Shown piece by piece: positions 10,140-21,409 of a stretch of 64,000 bases of DNA. The stretch is taken from positions 14,151,702-14,215,701 of the forward strand of contig CM019716.1 in assembly GCA_009760885.1 (NCBI GenBank). Reading direction: 5' to 3'. This stretch comes from Achatina immaculata (taxonomy: Eukaryota; Mollusca; Gastropoda; Stylommatophora; Achatinidae). The notes beneath the pieces are model-generated. The model saw only the letters and a program-made list of their open reading frames with translations. It searched no databases and was not told where the DNA came from. The number at the start of each line of letters is the position of its first letter. Positions within the stretch are counted from its first letter, which is position 1. The translations under genes and the position numbers were made by a program.

Positions 10140-13100
10140 AATTCAGTTTTCCTGCAGTAATTTTATTAACAGTTAAGGATGGAACTGCCATTTAATGATA
10201 GTTTACATAATTTTTCTTTCTTCAAGGCATATAAATTTGTAAATCTGAGAGGGCATACTCAGTTTATGCCATGTTCACAACCAGAGTTGACCAGTTAGTC
10301 ATGGACAACCACAGATGGCATCATGTCACAGACCTCTGGTAATATTTGACTATATTATTCATAAACTCGGAAAGGTTACATTATTCATTAACTCGGACTG
10401 TTTAATGCTTTTTTTTTTTTTAAATTTGCAATTATTCTTGTTGAAAGTGTATATTAAGTACAGTTGGGTATGAGTCCCCATCACAGAGCAGTGTGTATGT
10501 TTTTACTGAAATGTGTACTAGTCCTTACTGATCATCAGTCTCACGCAAGACAGTTACAGTTTCATTGTTAGGTACATGTTGGTTTATATATCCTCTGAGT
10601 GTAACTGAACAAAGGGGATTAACCTCTTTAAATCCAGAGATATTGTTCCGGTCTTATCAACCCAAGCACGTTGGGAAACGTGGGTTAAAGGGTGGTGATT
10701 CATCAAGATCATTTGCAATCTTCACTCCTAAATTCACTAGCAAAAAATGTAATTTTTAAATAGTTCGGTGATTTGGTGATTAATTTTGATATAGGATCCA
10801 GAAGGCTTGCATTTTAAATCCACAGAATTGAGATCACAGTGTAGAAGGGTTCTGTAGAAATAAGATTAAATTTGGTCTTTCCACTTTAGTGAGAGTTTGG
10901 GTGAAACGGATTAAAGGGAAGTAAAAGGGTTAAACAGTTATATTGAAATCTAATTGACATCATATAGTTTAGATAACTTTAGCCAGTTCCAGACTGTTTA
11001 AACAGACTGAAATAAGTGGGTTTTTTTGTCAGTGTAGTTAGTATGTTGATTTTCCGTTATTCATAACCCACGTTTGAGATTCTGCTTTTTGTGATCACAG
11101 TTTGAAGTTTTGTGCGTGAGTGAGTGCTTTTGTTTTGGTAATATATTTTTTGAGTGGTTGTGAACTTGAGATTGTTTCATATCTTCTTTGTTATAATGGT
11201 TTGAATGTATGTAAAAGAATTCTAAAACAAAGAATAACTTGTAACAAGTGAAGGTGAGATTGCGTCTTTAAAAATCTTTTTTTTTTTTTTTTGTATAATG
11301 TTTGGAAATGCAAGTGAACGAATTCTGAAACAAAGGAATTATTTATAACAAGTGAAAAATATAAGAGAACAGCTTGCCCATCTTTTTCAGGAATGTAACT
11401 GTTTTCAGTGAAACTGCATGTTTACTGCCACATTGTTCATATACTCTTGATGTCCAGAACTCATGTTCTAGTCCACATATTGTTCATTTGGGGTAGAAAT
11501 GACTAACAGAACTGGTAAGAATACCTTTAATTCTAGAGTGCTGCCAAGTACTTGCTTACACAAAGATTATGTTTTAAGCAATGATGGAAGAATAGTTTTG
11601 CAAAAAACTGTTGGCATTCAAATCAAATTAAAGGTTAGGTTATTTCCACTCTTTAATCCATAGAACTATATTTTGTATGGAGAGGATGTGTTTTAAAAGT
11701 CCCTGTGTAATGTTAAAGAATCCAAAATGGTTCTAAAAACCAGAGCTACTTTTTTTTAATAAATCAGTAATGATACGTCAGACCTTGGTAGCTCAAAGTG
11801 CTAAGAATGTATTCAGTGGTAGGAATTCCTTGCAGAGAGAGGAATTCTTTTTGTATGCAGCAGTAAATAAATGCCTAGTTAGCATTCTTTCATTTGAAAT
11901 GTGCTGTTAAAAAAGAACTCCTTTATTTGCAAAACTTTAATGAATTTTTTTCTGAACTTATTTTGTGATATGCTGATGTTTATCCGTTTTGTACTGTAGT
12001 GACTTTGGGAGCTGGAGGATTTCGTGTGTCTTGGTTCCTTTTCTTAAAAAACAAGTTTTAAATATTTGTACTGATACAGTAAGAAATAGTAACATTGAAC
12101 AGACTAATGTAGAAAGCTGTGCCTGTGTTAACTTTCTGTGGCTGGTTTTTTTTTTTTTTTCGATGTATAAATTTTGAGAATTATGAGAAGTGGATGGAAG
12201 ACGCCATTTTACCACTTTATCAAAGGCCAGAGGTTGATGTTAGCAAAGATGATGATGATGATAATAGATAATGAAAAATAGTCTGTTTGCACCAAGATCC
12301 CAATCCTCTTTATTTTCCAAAGTGTATGTCTGTTAACCTAGAAACCCACATAGTTGTCTCATTTTGCTCCAAGCTTTAGTCTTCTCTCAGAAGCTGTCAT
12401 GTTTTTTTTTCTTTTGCAGTGTTTTCGTGGTTGTGATAGATTAATCTGGCCAGCAGTGTGTGTTGCATTAATTCATAGAGAGGGGGAGAGACGTATTAAT
12501 CTGGGTGATATTAAAAAAAAAAAAATATCCTGATGGAGAATGTGATAGTGAACAGTTATTCTATTGGACAAGTTGGCCTGGAGTTCAGGTGCTAAGACAT
12601 TTGAGTGTAATTTAATTGACCTTTTTTTTATTTATTTATTTATTTAAATTTATGGGTATATTTCACATCAGGTTTAGTCAGTTGATTCTTTCAGTTGAGA
12701 GCAGTGATACAGAGTTTATTGTAGAGTATGTTTTGTTTTTTTTTAATTTCCAAAGTTTTTTTCGTGTTTTTCTTTGTATGTTTATAAAATTTATAGAACA
12801 CAAAATTGTCATGAAAAACTGTACTGTAATCAATATGATGTGCTGTGTTTTGTTATCCCGATAAATTTCAAGAATAATATTACAAAGTACCTGCAGTGCT
12901 CCCTAAACTACACATGTCAACCCACCTAATATCAAGTCACTCATTAAATGGAAACATATTTCCTGAGAACCCTTTGTTCTCAGCAATATTTGTGCTGCAT
13001 GTTCAAGTGTGTCTCACCTTACAGACAGGTGTTCTGTACCAAAAATGTCTGGACTCAGTTTTGGAGCACAACTGAATTGGAACTCTTCTGCTGTAGATGC

Positions 13101-13600
13101 AAGTTCACTATTTGCTGTACTCACTGTAGCAGTGTTTTTGTGATGCATTTTTCCCCCAGTTCTTCATTGTCTGTGTTTCTAGTCTTTTGTGACTGTGGGT
13201 CTGCATAAAGTAGCTCTGGACAAAGTGTACAAAAGGAACTTTCGTGATTTACATTAAGATTCAGTGTATCTTTAAAGCACACGAGAAGTACATTGATTAG
13301 CACATTAGGTTTGATATGCTTTATCCAGGTAACAAAGGAATTTGATAGATTTCCCCAGTTCATTTTGGTACCAGCAGTGACAAAGAACACTTTGTGATTG
13401 TTGGGTCAGATGGTGCAGTTTTTATTGTGTTTAAATTTTGTGTGTGAAAAGATAAATCCTGTTCATCTTAATGTGTTGCTTGTGGAATCTTAGGTAACAA
13501 ATTTGTCATTTTGATTTCATACAAAGTTGTGCTAGTGTTAACCCATCCTCACTGGGTTAATCCTCACCCATTTTCTAACAAAAGCTCTTTTTTTTTAGTT
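10140..13600 (+). other. Unique AT-rich 3' flank of AP1G1, possible long 3' UTR
   Basis: No transposon signature or recognisable coding sequence is visible. The stretch is AT-rich with T-runs and scattered AATAAA-like signals (for example near 11865). The absence of mobile elements over several kilobases contrasts with the rest of the window, which fits a selectively maintained transcribed region such as a long 3' UTR; this is an inference. Confidence 0.4.
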
Positions 13601-13619
13601 TTATTATATATTTCTGTAA

Positions 13620-13935
13620 TGTCTCTATGTCCCATAGCATTTGCATGCTGCAGAGATCTGAAGTGTTAGTGCCTTGACATTTCTAGGCCAATACACACTA
13701 GTTGAGGTAGGGATGCCTGTCACCTGTCCTTGACAGGTTTTCCTAGGGAAACCCCCAGGCACTTAGTCTTTGGAGGCTGGGTTGACTTCATTGCCAGTCA
13801 GTTGGAAAAAATTCCACTTGAGAAATAGAATCATGGGCCTTCCAGTGAGCAGACAAGTGCACTAACCACTCAGCTGTGCACTAACCACTCAGCTGTGCAC
13901 TAACCACTCAGCTGTGCACTAACCACTCAACTGCA
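13620..13935 (-). mobile_element. SINE family 2 (tRNA-derived), head region amplified
   Basis: Shares GTGTTAGTGCCTTGACATTTCTAGGCC-like body sequence with the element at 18375-18612. At the right end an antisense A-box region (GTGCACTAACCACTCAGCT, 19 bp) is repeated four times in tandem at 13855-13930. The copy is diverged and its B-box is hard to place. Confidence 0.55.
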
Positions 13936-14763
13936 GCAGCATTCTGATTGCTTGTGTTAAAAGGAGGAGAGCTGAATATGGATCATTTGTTCTTACTAAT
14001 CAAGCGGAACTTGTTTCTGTGACCATTAATGTCTGTATGTGTTCACAGCAGCATCTGATACAAATCGATCAACCAAAGAAGTCCTAAGAATTAAATTACG
14101 ATCATGACATCCCCACAGAATTCTCTGTTGTGTTCCCCAAATTGTAAATAGACATTAAATTGTTCCATTGATGAATTTGAAGTAAAAGTAACAGTTTGAA
14201 ACCCAAGAATATTTCATAAATGTGTATGTATATATTGATATATACAAAACTGTGGCATTTTTTTATTCAATTTTTTTTTTTTTACATTCTGGACAAAAAA
14301 AGAATGGGTTGAAATTTTTAAAAAAAGGCAGACAACCATGCATTTCACATAAAATGATCTGCATTAAAATCAGCAGTAAACTTTCTATATATCTACTGCC
14401 TTTCACGGAGCTTGTGTGTTGTGTGAGTGGTTTGAGAAGGCATTTTTATATATAACACTAATGAAGATATAGTCTTGCATTTTCTGGGAAAGAGCGATGA
14501 GGAGTGGGTGTAGAATAACTCAGAAATAGAGAATTAACTTTTTTTTTTTTCTTGAGTAAGAAGAGTTATGAAAAAATTAGCAAGAATAAAATGCCTTTTT
14601 TTTCTTGCCATTTTAATGAGTTACAGGTAGTAACAAAATAAATTGTTCATAAATGTTACTATTTTGAATGCTGTTATAAATAAATTTATGTCTTCTATTT
14701 TGGCTCCCAGAAAATTGAGGAGTGAGTACAACTAATGTTGGAAAATTCAATAATAGCTTGACA

Positions 14764-15027
14764 GTTTTAGTACTGGAACAGCTAAGTTTTAGTACTGGAA
14801 CAGCTAAGTTTTAGTACTGGAACAGCTAAGTTTTAGTACTGGAACAGTTAAGTTTTAGTACTGGAACAGTTAAGTTATAGTACTGGAACAGTTAAGTTAT
14901 AGTACTGGAACAGTTAAGTTTTAGTACTGGAACAGTTAAGTTATAGTACTGGAACAGTTAAGTTATAGTACTGGAACAGTTAAGTTATAGTACTGGAACA
15001 GTTAAGTTTTAGTACTGGAACAGTTAA
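14764..15027. repeat. Minisatellite, 22-bp unit, 12 copies
   Basis: Twelve head-to-tail copies of GTTTTAGTACTGGAACAGCT+AA, exactly 264 bases. Units differ at two sites (GCTAA/GTTAA and GTTTTAG/GTTATAG), the variants being clustered: GCTAA units come first and GTTAA units follow. Confidence 0.95.
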
Positions 15028-18000
15028 GAAAGTGAAAATATTTTTTTTTTTTAAGAAAATATCGCTACTAGTATTTTTATCATTTAGGGCAATATAAAAT
15101 TATGAACCTCCAACTATGGAACAAAACTGCATAACTGCATATAATCTTTTTTTTTTCTCTCTTTTAAAGCCAATTCAAGGGCTCCTCATAGGTTAAGAAT
15201 TAGTTGTTAATTTTGCAGAGTAATCAAAATACTGGGAAAATTAAACAGATTTTGCAGAATGAAAGTGTAAATACATTGGATTATAAGGCAGATCCTGACT
15301 TTTTTTTATAACAGAAAAAAGATGATGATTAAAGTTAACTTTGTGTACAGAACCATGGCACCTGACTTGCAGTCTGAATGTATGTTTTATATTATTGTTT
15401 GTCCACTTAACAAAGCTAATCTTTTGAACTTTTCATTCCATTTTCTACCTGCATCATAACTTTACCTGTTGATTTCATCACTTCATATTCTGCCATTGTC
15501 GTAACTGATGTCTTCTTACCATTCCCGCTTGCTGGCATATGTGTAACTGATCTTTTTTTTTTTTTCCCTTTCTTTTTTTTTTTTTTTTTCACAATAAAAG
15601 CTCATTCCAGCTTACCAGTAAACTATTCCGGAGTAACTTGTTATCGCCATGTCATGTTAACACAGTTTGTAACGTGATTATTATGAAAAATGTTCTTGTG
15701 CTGCTCATATTTTATGTATGATAAATGTTTATGATTAGTCATAGTAGTCAGGTCATACACGAACAGGAACCAAGCAGTGATTGTTCGATATTTAATCTCC
15801 CTTAAAGGTGATTAATTATATAAATTAGTGAATAACGGTAGGCTCGCTTTCTTGTTGATAAAATGTAGTGTGAATGACAAGAATGTTTTGAAATTCTGGT
15901 TCAGATGCTATGAGACATGTATAATAGTGTTAAAATTGTTCCTTATTGTACATGATTTATATATTGACTTTGCTGTATGTGTGAGTCATGCTCTGATTGG
16001 TTTGTAAATTTAAAATACAGTGGTCACTAATTTGATTGGTTTGTAAATTTAGAACACAGTGGTCACTAAACCAATCAGATTTAAACATTAATTTATCAAA
16101 TGTGGAAATGTTTGACTTGAAGGCGGACATCATGGATTCCTTTTTGTGTTTTGTTTAAACTTCTTTTGTCATTATTTATTTTTCGTGAGCCAGGTCTGTT
16201 AGTTCAGTGCTTCAGAAGAAAAAGTCATAATTTATTTGTAAGGGAAACTATAGGAGACCCCAGGCCTATTGTTACTAAATGGTGACATACGTGCCATGAA
16301 TTGAGGTTTCGTAAACCTGAAAATCTGAAACTGACTGAAAATACTGATTAATATGTTGCAGGTGGATAATATTGACGACTTTTTTCCCTTTCAGATTGAA
16401 CTGGAGGAAGAGAAAAAAAATTGCCATTAATTTATGTGATGTTTTGGGCACTGTGGATCTTGAACTTTTGTCTGTGCTTTTTTGTTTTGCTGGATGTTTC
16501 ATCGGTATAATTAGGCGAGAAGAACAAATCCTATGATTGTCTCATGCAGCAACTTTGACTTTGTGCCCATTCATATGTTTATTGATGACGTTTAAATGAA
16601 TGCATGCAAAAAAAGGTGATACAAATCCGTATTCAGAAAATAGTTTTACATTTAAAAACCATACACCCAACAGAAGCATTGTGGGTGGGTGCTTGGTTAT
16701 TGGGAGCAAGGATCACCATTGTTGGTGGTAACTTCATTCATCCACTAATGTTTTGTAACTTCATTCATCCACTAATGTTTTGTAACTTCATGGGAGGCTT
16801 GACTATATAGCCTTGATAATTGTGTACCATATTTACTGTAATAAAATTATTCTTAAAACAGAAGAGGACTCTTATTTTATAATCAAACTGGAGATGATCT
16901 ACAGGCTGATGTTCATGTTGTTCTAAGGTTATAGCTGATTGCAAATTTATGCTGGCAGCTTGTGGGGCTGGTGATTATTGATGTTCTTTATTTGCTGCCT
17001 TTTTTATGCATGAGAGTGACATAGAATGTTGTTTTTGTTGAGCTCACAGAGTTGAGATTTATGAATCGTCCTTAGTTTTTTGGGGTTTTTTTTTTTGTGA
17101 AGGGCGAGGATTGTAGCCTGTCGAGTTTGTTGCTGTCCTCATTTCTGGGATGGTGTAGGTGGGGGCTGTTGATGTTATTGCTTCTGGATTTTGTGTATTC
17201 ACAAGAAAGAAGAGTGGCGCTTCGCTGTGTGAGGTAAATTCTGTGTGGTCCTGACCTCCTGGTTTGTGTAGAGTGGGAGCCTCATGTTTGAAGCAGACCT
17301 TAATGACTACATGATGCAGGTCTTAATATTTGTGTGATTCAGACCTAAATGTATGAAACAGTGTCTGAAGCAGACCTTAGTGATTAGATCAGACCTCAGT
17401 GACTCCATGATGTGGATAATAATGATGTAATTTTTTTTTGTGTGTGTATATTCTTATATCCTTAAAACTGCAGTTAGAGTCCTAGAATATCCTTACAGGA
17501 TTAAAGCTACCAGTAGAGATGTAGCAAACATTTTCCTTCACCACAAAACCATTGTCTGCGTATTGGTGGAGGTCTTATTTTGTTTATTAAACATTTTATC
17601 TCACTTTCTTAATCTCCCATAATTTCAAGTCTTTGCAAGTCATCTCGGTTCCTGGTGCTGAAGTCGGAGGTACTCGGCCAAAAGGCGCATCACAAAAATC
17701 AGGGTACCACGCATTATCACTGTGTGTAAGAAGATGGTCTCGGTTCCTGCTGTCCACTAATGTTTTACTATAGGCAGAGAAAAGAGTCAATTGTTTGGGG
17801 GGAAGTGATTATCCTTTATTACAGTACACCCGTGATTTCTAACCGAGGGGCTGCAAAGGGACCATAGGTGTGACACGGAACAGTAGAGCCCTATTTACTG
17901 TCATTAGCAAAGATTAAAAATCCCCTTTCCCCTTCTGCTGGATGATACAAGTGTATGCAAGTTAACTTTCGTTTTACCTACATGCCACCAGCTCAAAACT

Positions 18001-18370
18001 TTTAAAACCACTGAGTAACCTTCCTCGCTGTAGTGAATTCCAAAGTCACATGACATAATTGTGTTGTCATTTTTTTTCCCAAAAAACTTTTTGTGTTGAG
18101 CACATTGGTTAGTTTTTTTCTTTTAATGACAAATCATATTTGTCTGTGAGTTTGTTTTAGAAAACAACTGATAAATGAATAGATATCATGTGACGCCAGT
18201 GTCCTCTTACTTCTCTGGGAGACTGTCAGGATAAAGATTTGAGGTCTCCAAGTTTATGAACTTCACAGATGTTTCTCCTATTCACCTTCTGTAGAACATC
18301 ACTGGTTCTTGTAAGAGAACCTTCATTTTACATTTATGATACTGGAATGGCTGCATAATGTAGTGTGTGT
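15028..18370 (+). other. Unique AT-rich stretch with polyadenylation-like signals
   Basis: No recognisable protein or transposon. AATAAA occurs at 15593 and 16840. A 36-base direct duplication carrying GATTGGTTTGTAAATTTA lies at 15998-16065, with an inverted copy of the GATTGGTTT core just after it (AAACCAATC, about 16069). Two copies of a ~21-base unit (AACTTCATTCATCCACTAATG) lie at 16731-16775. It could be part of the AP1G1 3' UTR or intergenic. Confidence 0.4.
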
Positions 18371-18374
18371 TAAT

Positions 18375-18612
18375 TATGGTATTTGCATGCTGTATGGGTG
18401 TGAAGTGTTGGTGCCTTCACTTTTCTAGGCCATGGCCTTGTGAGACAGGTAGGCGGACCGACGACTGTGTTTCTCTGGAAAAGTAAACACCTGGGCCCAA
18501 TTTCTAGAGGCCGGATCCGAGAAAAGTTTCAGTCCAGTGGGGAATTGAACTCGGGATCTTCTGGTCGTCAGGCGAGTTCAGTACCCGCTACATCTCCTCG
18601 CCTGCAGCCGGT
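18375..18612 (-). mobile_element. SINE family 2 (tRNA-derived), full-length-like
   Basis: On the minus strand, a tRNA-like head begins near 18605 with an A-box-like GGCGAGGAGATGTAGCGGGT and a clear B-box GAGTTCAATTCC around 18552. A body follows that ends in the same sequence as the copy at 13620 (GTGTTGGTGCCTTCAC on +). Head-body spacing is typical of tRNA-derived SINEs. Confidence 0.65.
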
Positions 18613-19029
18613 GTAGTACAGTGATACAGAAATAAAGAAACTCGTGACATCTTGCTTCAGCTACCCCAGACGCCTCGGGTAGTTTTTTTATTAGTGGCTC
18701 GGAGTTGGTGTTCAAGATCTTTGATCGCCTCCGATATCTTAACAGACCTGTAAGAGATTGTCTTGCTGTCACATTCTAGAGAACTTCACGATTTCAAGAA
18801 CCAATGACAAATAAAACGAGACTTTATGTAACATAAAATCTCTCACGGCTAATCTAAACATATAAACTGAAACAGATCAAAGTCTTAAAGTAACAATCTT
18901 TATGCAGTACTGAACATTATTTACACGGAATGTGTTATTGTAGAATAAACTATCGACATTTTTAAACTGGTGTATCTTGTCAGCATCTTCAGAGTTTCGT
19001 TTGTGTGTCATGTCATTCTTTTCAGAATA

Positions 19030-19334
19030 CAGGTGGTTTCCGACTTACGACGTACTCGACATACGACAATCAGCAGTTACGACCGTCGGCTTTTTTTTAA
19101 TGCTTCTTTTGTATTGTAATAGGCTGAAGTGTCGCATGGTATTTTATAATATTTTTATTGCTTGATATTTAATGTTTTCTAACCTTCTGTAACAAAGAAA
19201 GAACGGATTTGTTAAGACACTGATGATAAACAGATCTAGTAGTGAAAATGAACAGAAAAGAATGTCACTAGAGGCGGTATTCGACTTACGACGGATTTGA
19301 CTTAACGACAGAGTCGTAAATCGGGAACCATCCA
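19030..19334. mobile_element. Non-autonomous DNA transposon (MITE), TA target site
   Basis: A 305-bp element with terminal inverted repeats: left CAGGTGGTTTCCGACTTACG, right (reverse complement) TGGATGGTTCCCGATTTACG. It is flanked on both sides by TA (19028-19029 and 19335-19336). Additional inverted GACTTACGAC/GTCGTAAGTC copies extend the arms. The TA duplication and termini suggest the Tc1/mariner/pogo superfamily. No transposase is encoded. Confidence 0.7.
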
Positions 19335-20068
19335 TATAGATGTTTTATTAAGCAAGCTAAACTATCTTTTTAATTAAATTTCTCATATTATTTTAAACGT
19401 CATTTTCTAGCCCTTTTTTTTTATTCTCATCGAGTCCAAAGGAGGGCCTTAACTTTCAGAGCTAATACTGGTCTGCATCAGCGGAAAATGCCGCTCTCTC
19501 CATGTGAACTTGCAGGTTGTCATGTGATGTTTGCCTTGTGACCGTCTCAGGCTGCTTGTTAGTTCTCCCCGGGCAATTTTGCTTCTTTTTTTTTTTTATT
19601 GAGTTGGTTGCAATGGCGTGCATGTTAAAACTGCTCGTTTTTTATTTGTTGTGTATTTTTCCACCAAGTCCGTGAACATTTGAACTGAAAGTGGGTTTTT
19701 GACATTTTTTCGTATTGTTAAGTACGTCGATGCTACACTAAAGTCTATTTACAGCCAGAAATTGGGTTTAGTCGCATGCGCCAGTCCACTCACAGCAGCA
19801 TGATGATGCTCATTCGAGGCCACTTTGATTCCCTAGAGACTCCTACCCTTCATTTTAATCTGAAAGGGAGGAGACGGGGAATTTCACAGCATATAGGATC
19901 GTTGTGGCAGTGCCGTTGTTAGACGGAGTACGGTAGTTCCGCTAGACTCTGCTTCATGCCGGCTCAAAATGTAGAAGTAATTCTTGATTTGTTTCACAGA
20001 TTTCTTGTCATATCCTATATCATGTATAGAATGTCTTTGATGTGTGATTTAAGATGAATATAACATTG

Positions 20069-20130
20069 AATAAATAAAGTAATGAAGTACTGAATGATGC
20101 AGTCCTTTATTTCTTCGTTGTTGTGCCCGT
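20069..20130 (+). terminator. Candidate polyadenylation site
   Basis: Overlapping AATAAATAAAG signals at 20069-20079 are followed 20-60 bases later by a T/GT-rich stretch (CTTCGTTGTTGTG, GTGCTGTG). This is the last good signal before the repeat-rich inverted structure and could be the distal end of the AP1G1 transcript, 11.6 kb past the stop codon. Earlier signals (15593, 16840) are alternatives. Confidence 0.3.
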
Positions 20131-20269
20131 GCTGTGCAGCTAGAAACACAAGCGGAGTGGGGTGCGGAGAATTCCAAGCTTCGCCGAAGCCATCGCCACA
20201 CTTATCCTGATCTCAGAGCTGCAGGCCTTGCTCGATGTCGTGGGTCATAAAAGCAGGGAAACAATCGGC

Positions 20270-20665
20270 TACCCATAGCTGACATCAGGGTTAGCGAACC
20301 AAAGCAGCCGTTGATACTTCCACTAACAAGCCTATCCTTTCTAATGAGGCAAAATGTATAAACTAGGGGACAAAAGCATGAACAGCTTTATTAATTAACG
20401 CGTACATGTGCTCGTTAATTAATAAAGCTGTTCCTAGTTTATACATTTTGTTATCGCAGCTTTACTGCAGTGCTTTCGTGTATACTTATACGGTAATTAT
20501 TCGCGTGTTTCTAATGAGACAGGGATCGCCATTATCCCCATGGTGGTGGAGTCTGCTAAAGAAGTATTGCACACCCCCTGCTTTTTAGCTGCTCTCAGGG
20601 AATGAAAAATAAGCTGCCACCATGACCAGCTCCCAAGTCGACACGATTCTGCGCCTCAACATCAG
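20270..20665 (+). repeat. Left arm of large inverted repeat
   Basis: Pairs with 23722-24060 on the opposite strand. Matching blocks by eye: CAGGGTTAGCGAACC (20286-20300) with its complement at 23970-24020; and 20512-20665, including GGGATCGCCATTATCCCCAT and CACCCCCTGCTTTTTAGCTG, with 23722-23875. Identity is roughly three quarters in the longer block. The left arm is interrupted by a 159-base insertion (20349-20507). Confidence 0.75.
20349..20507. mobile_element. Small palindrome-bearing insertion with 11-bp target duplication
   Basis: TTTCTAATGAG occurs at 20338-20348 and again at 20508-20518. The 159 bases between are absent from the matching right arm, which reads GCTAATGGGGCAGGG without interruption, so the right arm acts as an empty site. 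The insert contains an AT-rich palindrome: GAACAGCTTTATTAATTAAC at 20380-20399 pairs with 20414-20433, and an outer 18-base arm (20350-20367) pairs with 20433-20450, around a 12-base loop. Confidence 0.65.
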
Positions 20666-21085
20666 CTGACAGTTCCGGAAAGACTAGAAGAACATCAGCT
20701 CGCGGTTCTAGGAAGACTAAAAGAACATCAGCTGGTAGTTCTAGGAAGACTAGAAGAACATGAGCTCACAGTTCTAGGAAGACTGTAGAAGAACATCAGC
20801 TCGCGGTTGCAGGAAGACTAGAAGAACATCAGCTCGCAGTTCTAGGAAGACTAGAAGAACATCAGCATCTCGCAGTTTTAGGAAGACTAGAAAAACATCA
20901 GCTCGCAGTTCTAGGAAGACTGTAGAAGAACATCAGCTGGCAGTTCTAGGAAGACTGTAGACCATCAGCTGGCAGTTCTAGGAAGACTGTAGACCATCAG
21001 CTGGCAGTTCTATGAAGACTAGAAGAACATCAGCTGGCAGTTCTATGAAGACTAGAAGAACATCAGCTCGCAATTCCAGGAAGAC
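20655..21085. repeat. Minisatellite, ~33-bp unit, about 12 copies
   Basis: Units of the form CAGCTGGCAGTTCTAGGAAG followed by ACTAGAAGAACAT repeat with length variation (some have ACTGTAGAAGAACAT or ACTGTAGACCAT). The first units blend into the left inverted-repeat arm. Confidence 0.9.
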
Positions 21086-21109
21086 AATAGAAAAAAAGCA
21101 CATAAATCC

Positions 21110-21260
21110 GGCTGGATGAGGTGTAGGTTGCAGTGACCTGCTTGAAGCCCAAGAACCTAACTTCTCAGCCTAAGTCATCACTGTTGGAGTCCATATCCTC
21201 CGTTAGGCAACAGGAGAACAATGAAGAGATGGATAATATCTTCTTTTTCGAAATTTCTCA
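21110..21260 (+). repeat. Dispersed repeat shared with 44700-44910
   Basis: Shares GCAGTGAC..CTTGAAGCC, CGTTAGGCA and GAAGAGATGG in the same order with the segment at 44700-44910. It marks an unclassified interspersed family; no coding sequence is visible. Confidence 0.5.
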
Positions 21261-21409
21261 GACCACAAGCTGGATATCCTAGAAGAATGCAGCAATCTGC
21301 CTCAGGTTGTCGACATCGCTGTACAGTGTGGTCTGAACTGCTCTTATGAAAGGCATTCTTATGGCTGACGTTGAGCCGTTGGTCAGATTTCTACCAAAAA
21401 TCCCTAATA

